Notes under the pieces: generated by a model
Seen by the model: only the letters and a program-made list of their open reading frames with translations
Database searches by the model: none
Told to the model about the DNA's origin: nothing
Source of the DNA: MGBC102946 sp022793145
GTDB taxonomy: Bacteria > Bacillota_I > Bacilli_A > RF39 > UBA660
Length of the DNA: 57,845 bases
Reading direction: 5' to 3'
Assembly: GCA_947426265.1 (NCBI GenBank)
Contig: CANEDJ010000003.1
Span: 1-57,845, forward strand
Shown here: positions 49,550-57,832 of the stretch, in pieces
How positions within the stretch are numbered: the first letter of the stretch is position 1
How the letters are laid out: the number at the start of each line of letters is the position of its first letter
Position numbers and translations under genes: made by a program

Positions 49550-50440
49550 CTAAAAAAGTTCTAATTGCGTTTGTTCTTTTCCTTTTGGAACATATTTTTG
49601 ATAATTTCGATTCACTTGATATTCTTTTTCTAACTGATTTAAAAGTTTGAATAGTTGTATTTTATATTCTTTCATCTTGTTTTTCTGATGATATAAGTTC
49701 CATAGTTTCTGATGCTTTTCAGGAAAGGATGTCAAAATAAATTGAAAAAAGTCTGTTCTTGTAATTCCTCTTAAATTTAGTAAGCCAGTTATCATATAGT
49801 CAACTTTGCATTTAGAAGCCACTTCAAAAATGTTTTTTAAATTGCTTCTAGTAGCTGTGATATAAGGTATGATTGGCATCAAATGCCAACCGACAGTTAG
49901 CCCTTCTTCCCTCAGTTTTTGAATGGTTTCAATTCGTTTTTTTACTGTGGATGCATTTGGTTCTATGATACTTGCTAAATTTTGGTCTAAGGTTGTAATG
50001 GTACAAGCAATTTGTACACCAGCTACTTTTGATAGTTCTTTTAATAAATCAATATCTCTTAAAATGAGAGATGATTTTGTACTGATAATGGCAGGTGTTT
50101 TATATTTGATTAAAAGTTTTAATATTTCTGGCATTAATTTCATTTCTTTTTCAATCGGTTGATAGCTATCTGTGATGCCACCAAGGTTGATGACATCTCG
50201 CTTCCAACTTTTGCTACTTAATTTCTTTTCTAATTCTTCTACAATGTTTTCTTTGATATAAATGTGGTTAAAAAATTGATTGTCTTCTAAGTAGCGATGA
50301 GAATATTTGGCAAAGCAATAAACACAATGATGTTCACAACCACGATATATGTTCAAATCATAATGGTATGGCAAAAAACTATTAATTTTATTTAATGCGC
50401 TTTTACATGTTATTGTTTGATAACTAAATTTATCGCTCAT
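49550..50440 (-). CDS. radical SAM protein (SPL/Rv2578c-like family)
   Basis: A 296-residue radical SAM enzyme. The iron-sulfur motif is CEHHCVYCFA (CxxxCxxC) near residue 36, preceded by LPYHYDLNIYRG. Other segments are INLGGITDSYQPIEKEM, IISTKSSLILRDIDLL and EPNASTVKKRIETIQKL, VGWHLMPIIPY. These match the spore-photoproduct-lyase-related group rather than known named enzymes; the missing canonical SplB C-terminal features make a photoproduct lyase role uncertain. GGTGAT four bases upstream fixes ATG 50440. It shares the strand with the kinase-like gene 48 bp upstream. Confidence 0.85.
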   Translation of the reverse strand: MSDKFSYQTITCKSALNKINSFLPYHYDLNIYRGCEHHCVYCFAKYSHRYLEDNQFFNHIYIKENIVEELEKKLSSKSWKRDVINLGGITDSYQPIEKEMKLMPEILKLLIKYKTPAIISTKSSLILRDIDLLKELSKVAGVQIACTITTLDQNLASIIEPNASTVKKRIETIQKLREEGLTVGWHLMPIIPYITATRSNLKNIFEVASKCKVDYMITGLLNLRGITRTDFFQFILTSFPEKHQKLWNLYHQKNKMKEYKIQLFKLLNQLEKEYQVNRNYQKYVPKGKEQTQLELF

Positions 50441-50488
50441 AAATATCACCATATTTATTATATAACCAACATAGGTTCTACGCAATGG

Positions 50489-51148
50489 CTATTTTATTGT
50501 TTTTTGGTATTGTGAGATAATTGGATTCCTTTCAAAATCTTCAAGCAGTTTTGCTAATAAATCATAACTTAATTGAGGAGCAGCGATAACCTTATGTTTT
50601 ATTTTGTTGATATCTAGAAATGTAAAACCTGGGATACAACATTCTAATATTAAGGTGCGAAATTGTTTCAATAGTATTTGTAATTGTTCTGGAGATTTTA
50701 GGTGGTGGCAATTGTTACCATCTATATCAATGATTTGTACCTCTTCTTCTTTTGTTATCACGATGTTGTCTTGAAATAAATCGTCTAAAATGAGATTCTG
50801 TTTTGTAAGTTCCTGTAAGTTTCTGCTTAATTCTTTTAATTTTTGAATTTTAAAAGGAAGTGGTCTGGTAAAGATGGTTTCAAAAGAAGAGGCATCAAAT
50901 GGATGTAAAACCGCCCCTATAAATTGAGTATTAAAATAAATTGCTCCTAGAGGTAATTGAGTGTGTTTGATTTTTGGTTGAAATGAGATAATTTCTTCTA
51001 ATCTAATGTCACTATAAGAGTATGGATTATGATAAAGTTTATAAAGGCGAGAACCTACTTTATATAAATTCCCTTCACTCCCACCAAAATCTGGTTTCTT
51101 AGATAATAATTCCATGTATTCTTCATTAGAAAGTATCACTTTTTCCAC
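50489..51148 (-). CDS. small protein-kinase-like (APH-fold) protein
   Basis: A 219-residue cytoplasmic protein with kinase-fold landmarks but no known family: a Gly-rich segment GGSEGNLYKVG (22-32), a Lys in YKLYHNP (37), a linker, a catalytic-loop-like LDDLFQDNIVI (D122 or D123, N128), and a metal-binding DID (D141, D143) in VQIIDIDGNN. The spacing fits Asp-x4-Asn and DxD of kinase or aminoglycoside phosphotransferase folds, with a shortened C-lobe. The substrate is unknown. It is co-directional with the radical SAM gene, suggesting a shared process. Confidence 0.65.
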   Translation of the reverse strand: MEKVILSNEEYMELLSKKPDFGGSEGNLYKVGSRLYKLYHNPYSYSDIRLEEIISFQPKIKHTQLPLGAIYFNTQFIGAVLHPFDASSFETIFTRPLPFKIQKLKELSRNLQELTKQNLILDDLFQDNIVITKEEEVQIIDIDGNNCHHLKSPEQLQILLKQFRTLILECCIPGFTFLDINKIKHKVIAAPQLSYDLLAKLLEDFERNPIISQYQKTIK

Positions 51149-51212
51149 TTTTTATCCCCCTTTTTTGGAACGCTATTGTATCAATAATTATGGAGTTTGT
51201 CAAAACCTATTT

Positions 51213-51241
51213 TTGACTATTTTATTCTTTTATTATATGAT
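51213..51241 (+). promoter_or_regulatory. sigma-A promoter of the 51265 gene
   Basis: TTGACT, 17-bp spacer, TATGAT. Confidence 0.65.
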
Positions 51242-51264
51242 ATATAGGAATTGGAGTTGGTAGT

Positions 51265-52563
51265 ATGCTTGCAAAAAGTATTAATGCAACTACCCTACTA
51301 TTAAATGGGATTACATTTATTGTTTTGGGAATTTGTTTATTTTTTATCAATCATTTGACTTTGAAAATCCTGCTTTTCATTTTTGGAGGATTGACTATTT
51401 TATTTGGTGTTTTTTCTATTTTAAAATTGTTATGGGAAAAGCAAGTAAAAAATGCTTGGATGTCCATTTTAAATGGAGTACAAGATATCATTATCGGTAT
51501 TTTAATATTCTCTTTTTCTGATTTTATTCTACATAGCTTAGGAGTTTGCTTTGGACTTTATTTGCTCCTTCATACCATAATTAATAGTATTGAATATTTT
51601 ATTTATAGGAAATATCAAATTAAAGGAAGACTCCGCATTATTTTAAATATTTTGGTTTTAATTTTATTTTTAATTCCTTTATTATTTAATATGGAACAAA
51701 ATATTCAAGTGACTTCTATTATTTTGGGTATTTATTTAATCAGTTATGGTTTTACTAAAATTACTGATTTTTTTACCATTTTGATTCCTAAGAGGACTAC
51801 AAATAAAATTAAGCAGCAAATTCAAATTCCTCTTCCTGTGATTTTGAATGCTTTTATTCCAAGGCGATTAATTACTTTGGTAAATGAAATGTTGGTAGTT
51901 GAAAATGACGGGTTTAGTTATCAAAAGCAATCTGTTGCTCCAGATATTTATGTTTTGATTCATCTAGCAAAAGGTGGAACTGCAGCAATGGGACATATGG
52001 AAATCGCATTTGAAGGGAAAATTTATTCATATGGAAATTATGATATGCATTCAAGGAGCTTATTTGATGCAGTTGGAGATGGAGTTATTTTAGTCGCTGA
52101 TAAAGAAAAATATATTGCGTATATGATAGAAAAAAAAGACCGTTATTTAGTAGAATTTGGCCTTACTTTAACCAATAAAGAGAAAAAGGTTGTAAAAGAA
52201 CAAATCGAAAAATTGGTTTCTACTGCTACAGTTCCCTATTTTTCTGATTTTGAATTAGCAGAAAAAGAGTTACTTCCAAAAGGAAATTATCAGGATATGT
52301 CCAGTGAAATTTATAAGTATGCTAATGGAAAGTTTTATAAAATTACAAAAGGAAAATATAGAAAATTTTTTGTATTAAAAACAAACTGTGCAATGGTAGC
52401 TCAATATGTTTTAAGTTCTATTGGAAAACAGATTTTGTGTGTAAATGGAATTATTACTCCAGGAGCTTATTATGATTATTTAAATGCCCGCTTTAAGTTA
52501 AAAAATACCAATGTGATTAGTAGAAAAGTTTATACAAAAAAAGATTTTAATGATGTCAAGTAG
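51265..52563 (+). CDS. DUF308/HdeD-like membrane domain fused to a permuted papain-like (NlpC/P60-type) domain
   Basis: 432 residues. The N-terminal ~175 residues are six membrane helices in HdeD/DUF308 style repeats (LLFIFGGLTILFGVFSILK, LGVCFGLYLLLHTIINSI, ILGIYLISYGFTKITDFF). A soluble C-terminal domain (~residue 215 on) has GGTAAMGHMEIAFEGKIYSYG with a His (~243) before LKTNCAMVAQYVLS with a Cys (~374). That His-before-Cys order is that of circularly permuted NlpC/P60 (YiiX/LRAT-like) hydrolases. The membrane topology leaves the domain's side unresolved. The combination is not one that I know. GGAGTTGG precedes the ATG. Confidence 0.65.
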   Translation: MLAKSINATTLLLNGITFIVLGICLFFINHLTLKILLFIFGGLTILFGVFSILKLLWEKQVKNAWMSILNGVQDIIIGILIFSFSDFILHSLGVCFGLYLLLHTIINSIEYFIYRKYQIKGRLRIILNILVLILFLIPLLFNMEQNIQVTSIILGIYLISYGFTKITDFFTILIPKRTTNKIKQQIQIPLPVILNAFIPRRLITLVNEMLVVENDGFSYQKQSVAPDIYVLIHLAKGGTAAMGHMEIAFEGKIYSYGNYDMHSRSLFDAVGDGVILVADKEKYIAYMIEKKDRYLVEFGLTLTNKEKKVVKEQIEKLVSTATVPYFSDFELAEKELLPKGNYQDMSSEIYKYANGKFYKITKGKYRKFFVLKTNCAMVAQYVLSSIGKQILCVNGIITPGAYYDYLNARFKLKNTNVISRKVYTKKDFNDVK

Positions 52564-52599
52564 ATAATACTGAAAAAATAGAGATGATACGTTTAAACG

Positions 52600-52627
52600 A
52601 AAAAACAAGATTAAAGTCTTGTTTTAA
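52600..52627. terminator. bidirectional terminator between the 51265 gene and the deacetylase
   Basis: AAAACAAGA / TCTTGTTTT with T-runs on both sides, overlapping the minus-strand stop. Confidence 0.8.
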
Positions 52628-54027
52628 TTTGCAACTCTATGATGAATTTCTGGAGTACTCATTGTAATTTTCTCAAATGTGTAACCATTATTTTTTCCAT
52701 ACCTAATAATTTTTCTAATTGCATTTAATGTTTTATAGTTTCCATTAAAATCATGCATTAAAACGATATTATTTTTATTTCTTAAGTTTTTGATAACGTT
52801 GTTATAAACTTCATCTGATGTACGTGCTTCTCCTGCATCTCCACTTCCTACATTCCAATCAAAATAATGAAATCCTTTTAATCTTACTTCCTTTGTTAAA
52901 GTTGTCATTATTCCAGGGTTAAATCTACTGACTGTGTTTGAACTTCCTCCTGGAAAACGAATTATCATTGGTTTTTGTCCTGTAATTCGTTCTACTTTCT
53001 TTTGGATTATTTCTAAATCTGTAAAAAAAGCATTGGAAGAACTATAGATTTGTTTATAATTGTGGCTACTACCATGAAGTGCGACTGTATGTCCTTCTTC
53101 ATATTCTCGTTTTATTAAATAGTCCAATTCTGAACTATGATTTAAAATAAAGAAAGTTGCTTTTACATTTTCTTCTTTTAAGATATCTAAAAGCTCTGGT
53201 GTAATAGAAGCACTTGGACCATCATCAAAAGTAAGATAGATAACTTTTCCATTTGATGGTTTTTGTCCCAAAACAACAACTTTTCGACTTATTTTTGTAG
53301 TATTAGAAGAACTATCTGTTACTTCATAAGTAACTTCATAGGTTCCTATTTTGTGAGTATCTAAATTCGATTTTACGTTTACTTTTTTTGTAATATCTCC
53401 ATCACAATTATCGGTTGCTTGATATCCAGGCTCTTGATAAGTTTCTCCGATGTAAAGGGAATAAGCATTCCCATCATTTAATGTAATAACAGGTGCATCT
53501 TTATCCTGATATTGAATTTCTCTTTTTATGAAAGAAAAGTTTCCAGATTTGTCTTTGACTGAATAAAGTATATGGTCTTTATTATTTTTGACAATGACAT
53601 CTTTTGTTAAATCCCCATCATAATTATCCACGCTTGTATACCCTTCTTCTTCATATTTGCTTCTTGGACAAATAATTGCAGGATTAGAGCCTTTTAGTGT
53701 AAGTGTAGGCGGTGTTTGGTCTAAAACGGATACATAACGAATTTTCTGATAGGCTTGTCCATTATAATGAATTTTATAAATTACTTTATAGGTCCCTATT
53801 TTTTTGGTATTGATGTTATTTTCAATTACTACTTTATTGGTCATATCCAAATATACTCTGTGAGCATGATATCCTGGTTCTTCATAGGTATCGTTTAGAT
53901 TTAGAATGAGATTTCCTTTTTCTAATGTGATAGTTGGAATGATGTTTGCAATGATGATAATAAAAAAGTCGGTAAAAAGTAGTATGATGGCAAGTGTAAA
54001 TAACCATTTTTCTTCTTTTTCCATCAT
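52624..54027 (-). CDS. polysaccharide deacetylase with Ig-like domains (peptidoglycan or surface glycan)
   Basis: A 467-residue surface enzyme. One N-terminal membrane helix (LFTLAIILLFTDFFIIIIA), three beta-sandwich units of the DUF5011/HYR type (each with a GDLTK or GDITKKV and GTYEVTYEV-like pattern; residues ~35-105, 106-175 and 176-253), then a CE4/NodB domain: YLTFDDGP (264-271), metal-binding HGSSH (318-322), RFPGGSSN (357-364) and VLMHD. All catalytic residues are present. It probably N-deacetylates wall GlcNAc, which gives lysozyme resistance. GGTGATGT precedes ATG 54027. It lies in a minus-strand group with ttcA-like and thioredoxin-like genes. Confidence 0.88.
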   Translation of the reverse strand: MMEKEEKWLFTLAIILLFTDFFIIIIANIIPTITLEKGNLILNLNDTYEEPGYHAHRVYLDMTNKVVIENNINTKKIGTYKVIYKIHYNGQAYQKIRYVSVLDQTPPTLTLKGSNPAIICPRSKYEEEGYTSVDNYDGDLTKDVIVKNNKDHILYSVKDKSGNFSFIKREIQYQDKDAPVITLNDGNAYSLYIGETYQEPGYQATDNCDGDITKKVNVKSNLDTHKIGTYEVTYEVTDSSSNTTKISRKVVVLGQKPSNGKVIYLTFDDGPSASITPELLDILKEENVKATFFILNHSSELDYLIKREYEEGHTVALHGSSHNYKQIYSSSNAFFTDLEIIQKKVERITGQKPMIIRFPGGSSNTVSRFNPGIMTTLTKEVRLKGFHYFDWNVGSGDAGEARTSDEVYNNVIKNLRNKNNIVLMHDFNGNYKTLNAIRKIIRYGKNNGYTFEKITMSTPEIHHRVAN

Positions 54028-54040
54028 ACATCACCAACCT

Positions 54041-54868
54041 TTATTCATCATAATTATCTAAAAAAGAGTGTTTTTCTCCGTCTTTTCGATAAGCGATTAC
54101 GGCGTCTAAGTTAACATTTTCGATACTTCTAAAAATATTGATGTCTACATAATCGCTTTTTTTTCGGAATTCATGAATCAAAGCTTTCATTTCTAATCGT
54201 TTTGAAAGACTTGGGTCCACTTTTTCTGTATGTTCTGTAAACCTGCAAGCACAGTTTAAAAACTCTAGATGATTGCTGTTTTTCCATGAAATGATATCGT
54301 GTTCTTTTACATAATAAAGAGGTCTTATTAGTTCCATTCCTTCAAAATTTTCACTATGAAGTTTTGGCATCATTGTTTTGATTTCCCCGCCATAGAACAT
54401 AGAAAGTAATATGGTTTCAATGGCATCATCAAAATGGTGTCCTAAAGCAATTTTATTACATCCGAGCTCTTTTGCTTTGCTATATAAAGAACCTCTTCTC
54501 ATTCTTGCACATAAATAGCAAGGATTTCCTTCTGTTAATCCATTTACAGAATCAAAAATATTACTTTCAAAAATGATAATTGGAAGATTCATTTTCTTGG
54601 CATTTTCTATAATTAGCTCCCTATTTTTTTTGTTATACCCAGGGTCCATTACAATAAACTCTAATTCAAAGTTTATTTTTCCATGTCTTTTAATTTCCTG
54701 CATACATTTTGCTAATAAAAAAGAGTCTTTTCCTCCAGAAATACAGACTGCGATTTTATCATTTTCTTTGATTAATTCATAGTCTGTAACGGCCCTAACA
54801 AATCTTCCCCATATTTTTTTTCGATATTTTTTAATGATGCTTTTTTCTATTTCTTTATATTCTTCCAT
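54041..54868 (-). CDS. ttcA: TtcA-family PP-loop tRNA thiolation enzyme
   Basis: A 275-residue ATP-PPase of the TtcA/TtuA group that thiolates tRNA (C32 in the best-known member). PP-loop ISGGKDSFLLA (~residue 44), the first Cys pair NPCYLCARMRRG, LGHHFDDAIETILLSMFYGG, and a later NCACRF. The Cys pairs would hold an Fe-S cluster. The N-terminal extension and C-terminal tail are normal for Firmicutes members. Only 13 bp separate it from the deacetylase gene and 9 bp from the upstream lipoprotein gene, so the three are likely one operon. Confidence 0.82.
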   Translation of the reverse strand: MEEYKEIEKSIIKKYRKKIWGRFVRAVTDYELIKENDKIAVCISGGKDSFLLAKCMQEIKRHGKINFELEFIVMDPGYNKKNRELIIENAKKMNLPIIIFESNIFDSVNGLTEGNPCYLCARMRRGSLYSKAKELGCNKIALGHHFDDAIETILLSMFYGGEIKTMMPKLHSENFEGMELIRPLYYVKEHDIISWKNSNHLEFLNCACRFTEHTEKVDPSLSKRLEMKALIHEFRKKSDYVDINIFRSIENVNLDAVIAYRKDGEKHSFLDNYDE

Positions 54869-54877
54869 AAATAACCT

Positions 54878-55531
54878 CTAACATTCTTTGTTACATACAT
54901 CTCCTAAGATAGTATGCATATATTCGCTATATATCAAAGCCAACTCTTTTTCTTCTTCTTTGGTTAAGTCTGTATTTGGATTGGCTTTTCTTGTATGGCA
55001 ACCAATAATTTCTCCGTCTTTTATGAAAACAACTGTTGGAAAATATAAACGTTTTATTGTTTCGTTTTTTAAACCCTCATAAATGGGTAGATGTGGTTCT
55101 AAAACATCTAAGAGTTGATAGTATTCTTTGGTTCCTTCTTTCTCTGTTACGATTTCCCCATTTATATCTAAATGTTTTGTATCTCTTATTTCGGTTGCAT
55201 TTAAATAATAAATGGTTTCAATTCCTACCATGTTGGCTGTATTCAGCAATGTTTCTATGATACTTCTACTTAAAAAGTCATCTGGAGCACCAAAATAGAT
55301 AATTGCTGTTCCCTCTTTTAGCAAATGTAAGACTTCTTCTATATTGGAATATTGAATGGCATTATCTTCTGGTATGAAAACCTTTTGATAAGTGTTACTT
55401 CCTATTGTTTTTCCGTTTAAAGTCTCATATTCTTCTTTAAAAATAATTGCGTCTGTTTTCTTTTTTTCTTCTTTATTACAACCTGATACAATTGATACTA
55501 TTATGATTAAAATTAATACAGCTTTTTTCAT
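54878..55531 (-). CDS. thioredoxin-fold lipoprotein lacking the CxxC motif
   Basis: A 217-residue protein with a lipoprotein signal (MKKAVLILIIIVSIVSGC, a good lipobox VSGC). The mature part looks like a thioredoxin fold of the PedC/bacteriocin-accessory type (TAIIYFGAPDDFLSRSIIETLL, IYYLNATEI, FPTVVFIKDGEIIGCHTRK), but where the active CxxC should follow the strand it has APDDFLS, so it should lack disulfide exchange at that site. The C-terminus has two cysteines (DVCNKEC). The ATG at 55531 is chosen because it starts the signal peptide; only a weak GTGA precedes it. Confidence 0.72.
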   Translation of the reverse strand: MKKAVLILIIIVSIVSGCNKEEKKKTDAIIFKEEYETLNGKTIGSNTYQKVFIPEDNAIQYSNIEEVLHLLKEGTAIIYFGAPDDFLSRSIIETLLNTANMVGIETIYYLNATEIRDTKHLDINGEIVTEKEGTKEYYQLLDVLEPHLPIYEGLKNETIKRLYFPTVVFIKDGEIIGCHTRKANPNTDLTKEEEKELALIYSEYMHTILGDVCNKEC

Positions 55532-55644
55532 ATTTTCACGAACCCATTCCACAAACATTATACGGAAAAAGTAGTTTATGGTCAATAGAAAAAGAAATCA
55601 TAAGCTTATTTTTAGAAATATCATGATTTTTATAAATGATTCAA

Positions 55645-55674
55645 TAAAAAAATCGTTTCTAATTATAGAAACGA
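55645..55674 (-). terminator. terminator of cvpA-trxA
   Basis: Minus-strand CGTTTCT / AGAAACG around ATAATT, followed by ATTTTTTT. Confidence 0.85.
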
Positions 55675-55681
55675 ATGTTAA

Positions 55682-55993
55682 TTATCTATTTTTATTAATC
55701 CAATCTTCTAACATTGGTTTTGGCATAAATCCATGCTCTGTAGAAACTGCTTCTCCATTTTTAAATAGCATTAAAGTAGGAACACTCATAATCGCATATT
55801 TTTTAGAAAGCTCTGGACATTCATCAACGTCCATTTTTACAATTTTCACATCTGCTCTTTCGCTTGCCATTTCTTCTAAAACTGGTCCTAACATTTTACA
55901 AGGCCCACACCAAGTAGCAAAAAAATCTACTAAGACAAGCTCATCATGAATTAAGTTTTCAAATTCATTTTCATTTCCATGAATGATTTCCAT
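55682..55993 (-). CDS. trxA: thioredoxin
   Basis: 103 residues, the classic cytoplasmic thioredoxin: VLVDFFATWCGPCKMLGPVL active site, VDECPELSKKYAIMSVPTLMLF with the cis-Pro, and EDWINKNR C-terminus. It is translationally coupled to cvpA by a one-base overlap (TAATG). Redox partner NADPH-thioredoxin reductase is not in the window. Confidence 0.97.
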   Translation of the reverse strand: MEIIHGNENEFENLIHDELVLVDFFATWCGPCKMLGPVLEEMASERADVKIVKMDVDECPELSKKYAIMSVPTLMLFKNGEAVSTEHGFMPKPMLEDWINKNR

Positions 55994-56727
55994 TATTCTG
56001 TCGCCTCTTTTCTATATTTATTTAATACACTATCTACATTGTCAATCACCAATTGGTTTTTTTCAATCAGTCTATCAACAGAAGATAGTTTTACAATATC
56101 ATATTTTAAGAATAAATCCAATGTTTCTAGATTGAATTCTGTTGCACTTTCTGCTACTTCGTATTTTTCTTTTAAAGATGCGAATTCATCAATTACTTTC
56201 ATACTACTATTTACCATATTTGACAAAATAGGAGTCGATTTTAAAATTGTGTTAGCATATTTTGATTCTTGTACTGCTTTGATATGAAACATTGGTAACA
56301 TTAATACATAAAGAATAATAAATGTAATTACAAAATATTCGATAATACCAATCAATGCTCCCAATAGTTTTGATGGAATTCCAAGTACAATTGTTGCCTT
56401 TAAAATTGCTTCAAACAGTGTTGTTGCAAGCATCAATACTTTTAGCGCAACCATCAAAATTGTAAACACTACTAAAAAAGCAATTACTTCATATAGCAAA
56501 ATGTTTAAGACAGTAACTCCTTTTAATATCCCGCCAAATTTAAAAAATGGCAAATGTTCATATAAAAATACAGAAACTGGATTTTTTAGGAAGAATGATA
56601 AGACAACAACAAGAATTAATCCCAAACAAGAAACCAATTGCTTTGTTGCTCCCCTTTTCCATCCAATTGCTACCCCTGATAAAATGAATACAATGATAAT
56701 GATATCAACTAAATTCAAATTAACCAT
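55993..56727 (-). CDS. CvpA-family membrane protein
   Basis: A 244-residue (or 241) membrane protein of the CvpA/colicin V production family: NLVDIIIIVFILSGVAIGWKRG start, then helices with LVSCLGLILVVVLSF, LLYEVIAFLVVFTILMVALKV and LGALIGIIEYFVITFIILYVLMLP, and a charged C-terminal tail. GAAGGG lies directly against the ATG at 56727, so translation may instead begin at the TTG at 56718, nine bases in. Known relatives affect purine-linked or envelope functions; no specific role can be given. Co-transcribed with trxA. Confidence 0.82.
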   Translation of the reverse strand: MVNLNLVDIIIIVFILSGVAIGWKRGATKQLVSCLGLILVVVLSFFLKNPVSVFLYEHLPFFKFGGILKGVTVLNILLYEVIAFLVVFTILMVALKVLMLATTLFEAILKATIVLGIPSKLLGALIGIIEYFVITFIILYVLMLPMFHIKAVQESKYANTILKSTPILSNMVNSSMKVIDEFASLKEKYEVAESATEFNLETLDLFLKYDIVKLSSVDRLIEKNQLVIDNVDSVLNKYRKEATE

Positions 56728-56787
56728 TCCCTTCTATTAGAATTATATTATAAATTTGTCGAAAAAGAAAGAATTTTCTTGGATTTA

Positions 56788-56796
56788 TGGTAAAAT
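56788..56796 (+). promoter_or_regulatory. extended -10 promoter for rnhC
   Basis: TGGTAAAAT, eight bases before the ribosome site AGGAGG. Confidence 0.5.
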
Positions 56797-56818
56797 AACA
56801 ATATAGGAGGCATAAATT

Positions 56819-57781
56819 ATGACAATTACATTAAAAGTTAGTGAAAATACAAAAAAGAAAATGATAGAATATTTTGAAGATAAAAAACGTTTAAAAACGC
56901 CACCTTATGCAGTTTTTCAAGCAGACGAATCAGATACTGTTGTTACACTTTATGAGTCTGGGAAAGCGGTTTTTCAAGGTACGAGTGCGGATATAGATGC
57001 TGCTATGTGGAAAGAAATGGAACAACATTTAAACCCATTAAAGCAAGTAGAAATGACAAATAGTGAACAAAAAGAGAAGAAAGAAAAAAAAGAAATTATG
57101 ATTGACCCGAATATTTATTATGCTTCTTCTATTGGCTCAGATGAAGTTGGAACTGGAGATTATTTTGGGCCTATGGTTGTGACAGCTGCTTATATTAAGA
57201 AAGAAGATATTCCTTTTCTAGAAGAATTAGGAGTAAAAGATTCTAAAAAATTGACAGATGATAAAATTCTAGATATTGTTCCAAAATTAATCAAAAGAAT
57301 TACATACCATTCTATTGTTTTATCAAACAAAGAATATAATGAACGATATAGTTCTGATGTTAATATGAACAAAATAAAAGCAATTATGCATAATAAAGCA
57401 TTGTTTGAATTGGTTCAAAAAAATTTAGGACAGGAATATATTGTAGTGGATGAATTTGCGAAACCAGGTGTTTATTTTCATTATTTAAAAGGTGTTCCTA
57501 ATGTCGTTCGGAATATCACTTTTATGACAAAAGGAGAAGATAAATGTCTATCTGTTGCTTGTGCTTCTTTGATTAGTAGATATATTTTTATTGGAGAATT
57601 TGATAAACTAGGAGATTCATTGGGCGTCTTTTTACCAAAAGGAGCAAGTGATGTGGTGGATGAAATGGGAGTTAAAATCGCCACTCAATTTGGATTTGGA
57701 AAATTGAAAGAATGTGCGAAATTAAATTTTAAAAATACAGGAAAAATTCAAAGTATATTACAAAAAAAACAAGGACTATAA
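56819..57781 (+). CDS. rnhC: ribonuclease HIII
   Basis: A 320-residue enzyme that removes RNA from RNA-DNA hybrids. The N-terminal TBP-like hybrid-binding domain (residues 1-75, LKTPPYAVFQADESDTVVTLYESGKAVFQG) marks it as HIII, followed by a Lys/Glu linker and the catalytic domain with SIGSDEVGTGDYFGPMVV (two acidic residues), GVKDSKKL, IVVDEFAKPG and ACASLISRY. AGGAGG precedes the ATG. It is divergent from cvpA and ends on terminator hairpins at the window edge. Confidence 0.95.
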   Translation: MTITLKVSENTKKKMIEYFEDKKRLKTPPYAVFQADESDTVVTLYESGKAVFQGTSADIDAAMWKEMEQHLNPLKQVEMTNSEQKEKKEKKEIMIDPNIYYASSIGSDEVGTGDYFGPMVVTAAYIKKEDIPFLEELGVKDSKKLTDDKILDIVPKLIKRITYHSIVLSNKEYNERYSSDVNMNKIKAIMHNKALFELVQKNLGQEYIVVDEFAKPGVYFHYLKGVPNVVRNITFMTKGEDKCLSVACASLISRYIFIGEFDKLGDSLGVFLPKGASDVVDEMGVKIATQFGFGKLKECAKLNFKNTGKIQSILQKKQGL

Positions 57782-57832
57782 AAGTTCTTGTTTCAGACTG
57801 TTGACAAATAATTTCTTGTGAACAGTCTTTTA
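57767..57832 (+). terminator. terminator region of rnhC
   Basis: The first hairpin, AACAAGGAC / GTTCTTGTT, spans the stop codon. The second, AGACTGTT / AACAGTCT with an inner ACAA / TTGT stem, is followed by TTTTAAAA at the window edge. Confidence 0.6.
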
